A DNA stretch of 10,060 nucleotides, from positions 388-10,447 of the forward strand of contig DAICZV010000026.1 of NCBI GenBank assembly GCA_027310975.1, written 5' to 3'. Positions 6,568 through 10,060 of this stretch are shown one piece after another (the stretch's first letter is position 1; the number at the start of each line of letters is the position of its first letter). This stretch comes from a bacterium (GTDB lineage Bacteria > Patescibacteriota > Minisyncoccia > UBA6257 > GWB1-50-10). Made by a program: the position numbers and the translations under genes. Below the pieces are notes generated by a model. That model made no database searches. It was not told the DNA's origin and saw nothing but the letters and a program-made list of their open reading frames with translations.

Positions 6568-6707
6568 TTGACCCCGCACCTTTGGAGGATGCGCAAGGGC
6601 GAATTTTGAGCAGTTATACGACTTGGGAATATGGTTATTATTTGTAAATAACAGGCTATAAATCCGGTGATTATGCTGATTTCAATCCTCCAAAAGTGCG
6701 GGGTTGA
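6568..6707. repeat. Inverted-repeat element, copy 2 (132 bp between TTGA repeats)
   Basis: CCCCGCACCTTTGGAGGAT (6572-6590) and ATCCTCCAAAAGTGCGGGG (6685-6703) are inverted repeats matching at 18 of 19 positions. TTGA flanks both ends (6568-6571 and 6704-6707) in the same orientation. Bases just before the left arm (TGCGGGG, 6560-6566) also pair with its start to form a hairpin. The interior is A/T-rich with a 6-bp hairpin (6634-6652). The arms match copy 1 before tuf. The right-hand TTGA is the start of the rplC promoter's -35 box. Confidence 0.65.
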
Positions 6708-6733
6708 CTATTTTTGGCGAAATAGATTAGAAT
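6704..6733 (+). promoter_or_regulatory. Putative promoter of the rplC (S10) operon
   Basis: TTGACT (6704-6709), an 18-base spacer and TAGAAT (6728-6733). The 11 bases TAGAATACACA are identical to those at the tuf promoter. The -35 box overlaps the right end of the repeat element. Expected start near 6740, giving a leader of about 175 bases. Confidence 0.7.
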
Positions 6734-6740
6734 ACACATT

Positions 6741-6914
6741 ACAAAGAGACAGGTAGCCAAAGGGGAAAACCGGGCTCGTCTCGGTTGTTTTATTGACGCA
6801 GCGTAGCGAGAGCAGGGCAAAAGCGATGCTCTTGCACTGCCGAGCTAGCAAGTCAACGAAGAAGCGAAGCTTCTTATTGCCTTGTCGTGAGCGAAGGTCC
6901 AACAAAAGGAAACC
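6741..6914 (+). promoter_or_regulatory. Long structured leader of the rplC operon
   Basis: Between promoter and start codon are three stem-loops. AACCG (6768-6772) pairs with CGGTT (6782-6786). A long imperfect hairpin at 6812-6840 has arms GCAG, GCAA, AGC facing GCT, TTGC, CTGC, with two single mismatches and loop GAT; it is nested in TAGC/GCTA (6804-6807, 6844-6847) and TTGAC/GTCAA (6793-6797, 6852-6856). AAGAAGC (6859-6865) pairs with GCTTCTT (6869-6875) over a GAA loop. An SD (AAAGGA, 6905-6910) precedes rplC. Autogenous control by an operon protein is plausible, as L4 does in E. coli, but the fold does not resemble that leader and this is inference. Confidence 0.5.
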
Positions 6915-7340
6915 ATGCTTAAATTAAGCGGTAAAAAAATGAAAATGACGCAGGTCTGGCAGGGCGATGTCGCCGTGCCGATTACGGTCGTCAAAATGGA
7001 CGAAAAAGCCGACTTGGGCGAGCTCAAGACCGGCGATTTTGTTGACGTGAGCGGCACGAGCAAGGGCCGCGGTTTTGCCGGCGTCGTGAAGCGCTACGGT
7101 TTTCACGGCGGTCCTAAAACCCACGGCCAAAAGAACCGCTTGCGGGCTCCGGGCTCAATCGGCGCCACGGCGCCTCAGCGCGTTATTCCCGGCCGCCGCA
7201 TGGCCGGCCACATGGGCGTGGAACGCGTGACGGTGAGGAACCTTGCGGTTGCCGAAGTGGCCGCCGAACAAAGGACCGTCTCATTGAAAGGCGCGGTGCC
7301 GGGCGCGGTCGGCGGAAGAGTGGAGATACGGAAGAAATAA
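6915..7340 (+). CDS. rplC: 50S ribosomal protein L3, compact form lacking about 65-70 central residues
   Basis: L3 is an early 50S assembly protein that binds near the 3' end of 23S rRNA and reaches toward the peptidyl-transferase centre. Here it has only 141 residues against about 205-215 normally. The N-terminal strand (KKMKMTQVW, PITVV) is followed almost directly by GDFVDVSGTSKGRGFAGVVKR (about 40-60). The long loop block (HGQKNRLRAPGSIG), RRMAGHMGVERVTV and KGAVPG follow, as in other L3 proteins. By comparison with E. coli, the missing part is about residues 31-100, the exposed globular region. The extended arm that contacts the catalytic centre is retained. The frame is intact and neighbours are normal, so it is likely functional. 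It has one of the few SDs in the operon (AAAGGA, 6905-6910). rplD follows after 4 bases. Confidence 0.95.
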   Translation: MLKLSGKKMKMTQVWQGDVAVPITVVKMDEKADLGELKTGDFVDVSGTSKGRGFAGVVKRYGFHGGPKTHGQKNRLRAPGSIGATAPQRVIPGRRMAGHMGVERVTVRNLAVAEVAAEQRTVSLKGAVPGAVGGRVEIRKK

Positions 7341-7344
7341 GACA

Positions 7345-7980
7345 ATGAAAGTGGAAGTTTACGACAAAACCAACAAGAAATCCGGCGAGATGGAACTCCC
7401 GGAAAAATTCTTCGGCGCCAAGTGGAACGCCGATTTGGTGCACCAGGTCGTCATGGCTTTCACGTCCAATCTGCGCCGTCCTTGGGCCCACACGAAGGAC
7501 CGCGGCGAAGTCCGGGGCGGCGGCAAAAAGCCCTGGAACCAAAAGCACACCGGTCACTCGCGGCACGGCTCTTCTCGTTCGCCGATATGGATCGGCGGCG
7601 GAGTGACTCACGGTCCCCGGAATGAAAAATCCTACGTGAAGAAGGTCAACAAGAAGATGCAGCGCCTCGCGCTCTTTTCCGTGCTTTCCAAAAAGCTCCA
7701 GGACGAGATAAAAATCGTGGACGAGCTTGCGCTCTCCGCGCCCAAGACAAAGAACGTCGCCGATACCCTCAAGCATTTCTTTAAAAAGCCCGCGAGCCTG
7801 CTTATCGTCGGCGCCAAGTCCAACAAGGATCTCTTGCGGGCGGCGCGCAACCTGCCGAAGGTTGAAGTGTGCACGGTGAACAATTTGAACATCTACGATT
7901 GCGTGAGCCATAAGTACGTCTTTTTTGAAAAAGAGGCCGTTTTGGAACTTATAAAGAAATACGAACATGAGTCTGTTTAA
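7345..7980 (+). CDS. rplD: 50S ribosomal protein L4
   Basis: L4 binds domain I of 23S rRNA and its long loop forms part of the exit-tunnel constriction. The 211 residues are normal in length. The loop is at about 60-91: KKPWNQKHTGHSRHGSSRSP, then IWIGGGVTHGP. The usual QKGTGRAR is QKHTGHSR here, so Gly, Arg and Ala are replaced at the tunnel-lining tip; macrolide-resistance changes in other bacteria map near this loop. The C-terminal Rossmann-like region includes KPASLLIVGAKSNKDLLRAARNLP and the NNLNIYD block. There is no good SD. It lies 4 bases after rplC and its last 14 bases overlap the start of rplW, suggesting translational coupling. Confidence 0.97.
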   Translation: MKVEVYDKTNKKSGEMELPEKFFGAKWNADLVHQVVMAFTSNLRRPWAHTKDRGEVRGGGKKPWNQKHTGHSRHGSSRSPIWIGGGVTHGPRNEKSYVKKVNKKMQRLALFSVLSKKLQDEIKIVDELALSAPKTKNVADTLKHFFKKPASLLIVGAKSNKDLLRAARNLPKVEVCTVNNLNIYDCVSHKYVFFEKEAVLELIKKYEHESV

Positions 7981-8362
7981 ATCCGATAAAAACAAGGCGG
8001 CGAAGCCGGCGGCGGAAATAAAGGCCCCGGCGGTCAAACCCGCGGCCGTCAAAGCGCCCGAAGCCAAAGCTCCGGCGGCGCCGCGTCGCGTGAACTACGC
8101 CATTTTGCAGAGGCCCTGGATATCGGAAAAGGCCTTGATCGGCGGCGCGCGGAGCCAGTTCGTCTTTGCCGTCGCTCCGGAAGCGACCAAGCCCGCCATT
8201 CGGCAGGAGGTGGAACGCCGGTACGGGGTGCACGTCCAGGCGGTGAACGTCGTGCGCATGACCGGCAAGCAAAAACATTTCCGCGGCATCCTGAGCCACA
8301 AAATGGTCCAAAAGAAGGCCATCGTCACTTTGAAGGCCGGTGAAAAAATAGATATCCAATAA
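7967..8362 (+). CDS. rplW: 50S ribosomal protein L23 with an Ala/Lys/Pro-rich N-terminal extension
   Basis: L23 sits at the rim of the polypeptide exit tunnel, where trigger factor and the signal recognition particle dock. The usual core of about 90-95 residues starts near residue 43 (NYAILQRPWISEKAL) and continues through the VERRYGVHVQAVNVVRMTGK block to the C-terminus. Residues 1-41 are a low-complexity tail of repeated AP and AK units (such as KAPAVKPAAVKAPEAKAPAAP) and should be disordered. The chosen ATG lies inside rplD (14-base overlap) and is supported by the MSLFKSDKNK lead. A start nearer the core is possible but no better ATG is seen. rplB begins one base after its stop. Confidence 0.93.
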   Translation: MSLFKSDKNKAAKPAAEIKAPAVKPAAVKAPEAKAPAAPRRVNYAILQRPWISEKALIGGARSQFVFAVAPEATKPAIRQEVERRYGVHVQAVNVVRMTGKQKHFRGILSHKMVQKKAIVTLKAGEKIDIQ

Positions 8363-8363
8363 C

Positions 8364-9194
8364 ATGAGATCTTTTAACCCTACCAGCCCTTCTCGCCGGC
8401 ACATGACGATAGCGGACTACAGTTCGCTTTCCGACGTTAAGCCGTTGAAGAGTCTGACCAAGCGCCTCAAAAATAATGCCGGCCGGAACAACCAGGGCCG
8501 CATTACAATGCGCCACCAGGGCGGCGGCAATAAGCGGACATACCGCGAGATAGATTTTAAACAGAACAAGTTCGGCATTCCGGCTAAGGTTGAGGCGATA
8601 GAGTACGACCCGTATCGCACGGCTTTCATCGCGCGCGTCATCTATGCCGACGGCGACCGCCGCTACATTTTGGCTCCGCACGGACTGGCGGTCGGCGCGA
8701 AGATAATTTCCGGACCGGAAGCTCCTCTTGAGGTGGGGAACCGCACCGTTTTGAAGCGCGTGCCCATCGGCATGTTCGTGCATAACATAGAGTTCTTCCC
8801 CGGCCACGGCGGACAATTGGGCCGGAGCGCCGGTCTCGCCATCCAGGTTTTGGCCCACGAGGACGGCTTTACCCATTTGAAGATGCCTTCGGGCGAAGTT
8901 CGCAAGCTCAAGTGGGACTGCTACGCCACGATCGGCTCCGTTTCCAATCCCGAATCCAATCTGGTCACCATCGGCAAGGCCGGCCGCACGCGCTGGCTCG
9001 GAATTCGTCCCACGGTGCGCGGCAGCGCCATGAACCCCCGCGACCATCCATACGGCGGAGGCGAGGGCCGTCAGCCGCGCGGCACCAAGCGGCCGAAGAC
9101 CAAATGGGGTAAAATAACCGGCGGCCACAAGACTCGCCGCAAGAATAAATGGTCCAATCAGATGATAGTGAAGCGCCGGCCGAAAATAAGATAA
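8364..9194 (+). CDS. rplB: 50S ribosomal protein L2
   Basis: L2 is needed for subunit association and peptidyl-transferase activity. The 276 residues are of normal length. Recognised blocks are NPTSPSRRHMT (5-15), GRNNQGRITMRHQGGGNKR (about 40-58), EYDPYRTAFIARVIYADGDRRYI (about 79-101) and the C-terminal GSAMNPRDHPYGGGEGR. In that last block the functionally important histidine (E. coli His229) is kept at 228. The second histidine of the usual DHPHGGG is Tyr (230) here. It starts one base after rplW and ends four bases before rpsS. No SD is visible, consistent with coupling to the gene upstream. Confidence 0.98.
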   Translation: MRSFNPTSPSRRHMTIADYSSLSDVKPLKSLTKRLKNNAGRNNQGRITMRHQGGGNKRTYREIDFKQNKFGIPAKVEAIEYDPYRTAFIARVIYADGDRRYILAPHGLAVGAKIISGPEAPLEVGNRTVLKRVPIGMFVHNIEFFPGHGGQLGRSAGLAIQVLAHEDGFTHLKMPSGEVRKLKWDCYATIGSVSNPESNLVTIGKAGRTRWLGIRPTVRGSAMNPRDHPYGGGEGRQPRGTKRPKTKWGKITGGHKTRRKNKWSNQMIVKRRPKIR

Positions 9195-9198
9195 ACAT

Positions 9199-9531
9199 AT
9201 GAGCAGAAGCGCAAAAAAAGGACCTTGGGTTGACCCCAAGCTCGTCAAAAAGATCGCCGGCAAGAAACCGGCCGATGCCGCGTCCATCAAGACCTGGTCC
9301 CGCGCGAGCGAGATCTCGCCGGAGATGGTCGGCTTCGCCTTTGCCGTCCATAACGGCAAGGATTTCATAGAAGTACGCGTTTCGGAGGATATGGTGGGAC
9401 ACCGCCTCGGAGAGTTTTCACCGACCCGCAAGTTCGTCAAACACGGCGGCAAGATGCAGCGCGACATTGAGAAAGGCGGCCCCGCCGCGGCGCCAGCCGC
9501 TCAGACCGCCGGAGGCAACGGTAAAAAATAG
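9199..9531 (+). CDS. rpsS: 30S ribosomal protein S19 with a C-terminal extension
   Basis: S19 binds with S13 in the 30S head and contacts the 50S subunit. The core is clear: SRSAKKGPWVD (2-12), IKTWSRASEISPEMVG (30-45), FAVHNGKDFIEVRVSEDMVGHRLGEF (about 48-73) and SPTRKFVKHGG. It is longer than usual (110 against about 92) because of an Ala/Gly/Lys-rich tail after residue 92 (KGGPAAAPAAQTAGGNGKK). The start at 9199 gives the standard MSRS lead. It lies between rplB (4 bases) and rplV (3 bases), without an SD. Confidence 0.97.
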   Translation: MSRSAKKGPWVDPKLVKKIAGKKPADAASIKTWSRASEISPEMVGFAFAVHNGKDFIEVRVSEDMVGHRLGEFSPTRKFVKHGGKMQRDIEKGGPAAAPAAQTAGGNGKK

Positions 9532-9534
9532 GCC

Positions 9535-10059
9535 ATGGAAAATCTGACCGTCACATTGAAGTATCTCCGCATCCCGCCCCGCAAGGCGCGGCTTCTTGCC
9601 GACTCTTTGAAAGGGCTTTCGGTTTCCGAAGCCGAGGCGCGGCTCATGATCTCGCCCCGCCGCCCGAAGGACGCGCTCCTTAAACTGTTGCGTTCGGGGA
9701 TTGCTAATGCTAAAAATAACCACAAGCTGGAGGTGGACGATCTTTTCATCCGGTCTATCCGGGTGGACGTCGGTCCGCGCTCCAAGCGCTGGACGCCGCG
9801 CGCCAAGGGTTCGGCGGCCGTCATTCAGCGGCTGACCTGCCACGTGACGCTCGTTCTGGGCGTCGGCAAGAGCCACCCGAGTCGCTTCACGGTGGTTCGC
9901 ACGCACCCGAAGAAGGTGGAAGAGAAACCTAAGGAAAAGAAGAATAAGACCGAGGCTCCCAAAGAGACCAAAGCGCCTAAAAAGACGGAAGGCACCGAAG
10001 CGAAACCCAAGGCCGAGCCGGGGAGCTTCCGCCGCGTCTTCCGCCGCAAAGCGATATAA
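9535..10059 (+). CDS. rplV: 50S ribosomal protein L22 with a long charged C-terminal extension
   Basis: L22 binds all 23S rRNA domains and its hairpin lines the exit tunnel. The core covers residues 1 to about 110: KYLRIPPRKARLLADSLKG (9-27), GIANAKNNHKLEVDDLFI (55-72) and the tunnel hairpin GPRSKRWTPRAKGSA (80-94). It then continues for about 65 residues, well beyond the usual end near 110-115. This tail is rich in Lys, Glu, Ala, Pro and Thr (126-162) and ends in a basic patch, SFRRVFRRKAI (164-174). The tail is in frame, with a TAA stop one base before the window edge. It starts three bases after rpsS, without an SD. rpsC would be expected to follow. Confidence 0.96.
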   Translation: MENLTVTLKYLRIPPRKARLLADSLKGLSVSEAEARLMISPRRPKDALLKLLRSGIANAKNNHKLEVDDLFIRSIRVDVGPRSKRWTPRAKGSAAVIQRLTCHVTLVLGVGKSHPSRFTVVRTHPKKVEEKPKEKKNKTEAPKETKAPKKTEGTEAKPKAEPGSFRRVFRRKAI

Positions 10060-10060
10060 C

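Noticed and set aside
6181..6609. A 142-codon plus-strand frame overlapping the 5802 gene and the candidate RNA
   Set aside because: It overlaps a better gene in another frame, runs through a strong terminator and into the repeat element, and has no SD.
6915..7340. rplC as a frameshifted pseudogene
   Set aside because: Both conserved parts lie in one frame with a normal start, SD and stop, so it is an in-frame internal loss rather than a break.
8325..9467. A 380-codon open frame on the minus strand across rplB and rpsS
   Set aside because: It is antisense to two unmistakable ribosomal genes and its product shows no recognisable family; the codon structure of GC-rich genes keeps the opposite strand open. 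The same applies to 857-1783 and 4433-5272.

Overview
The window is a ribosomal-protein and elongation-factor cluster (str operon followed by the S10 operon) from a bacterium. It most resembles the Candidate Phyla Radiation (Patescibacteria, Parcubacteria-like). The grounds are inference from several traits: an L3 of only 141 residues, low-complexity Ala/Lys/Glu/Pro tails on L23, S19 and L22, tight gene packing, and almost no Shine-Dalgarno (SD) sequences before the ribosomal genes. TGA is used as a stop codon (fusA, and the gene ending at 6317), so the TGA-Gly code of some CPR lineages is not in use.

Layout. 1-402 is the 3' end of a membrane site-2 (M50) protease gene. A promoter at 410-437 then starts rpsL (454-867), rpsG (908-1375) and fusA (1391-3496). 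A 180-base gap holds an inverted-repeat element and a tuf promoter, followed by tuf (3677-4876) and rpsJ (4913-5245), which ends at a strong terminator (5258-5283).

From 5284 to 6914 the usual rpsJ-rplC junction is interrupted. There is a large nested palindrome (5292-5421), a possible second terminator (5440-5456), and a small minus-strand gene with its own SD and terminator (5484-5757). Divergent from it is an unrecognised plus-strand gene (5802-6317), followed by a GC-rich stretch that may be a structured RNA and ends in a terminator (6320-6549). A second copy of the inverted-repeat element seen before tuf follows (6568-6707), then a promoter and a long structured leader (6741-6914).

The S10 operon resumes with rplC (6915-7340), rplD, rplW, rplB, rpsS and rplV (ends 10059). 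Its genes are spaced by 1-4 bases or overlap. rpsC would be expected next, outside the window.

Working together: S12, S7, S10 and S19 belong to the small subunit; L2, L3, L4, L22 and L23 belong to the large subunit; EF-G and EF-Tu drive translocation and aminoacyl-tRNA delivery. The core genes look ordinary for a reduced bacterium. The most unusual items are the mini-L3, the paired inverted-repeat elements next to the tuf and rplC promoters, and the island between rpsJ and rplC with its two accessory genes and candidate RNA. No wholly new multi-gene system can be demonstrated from this window.
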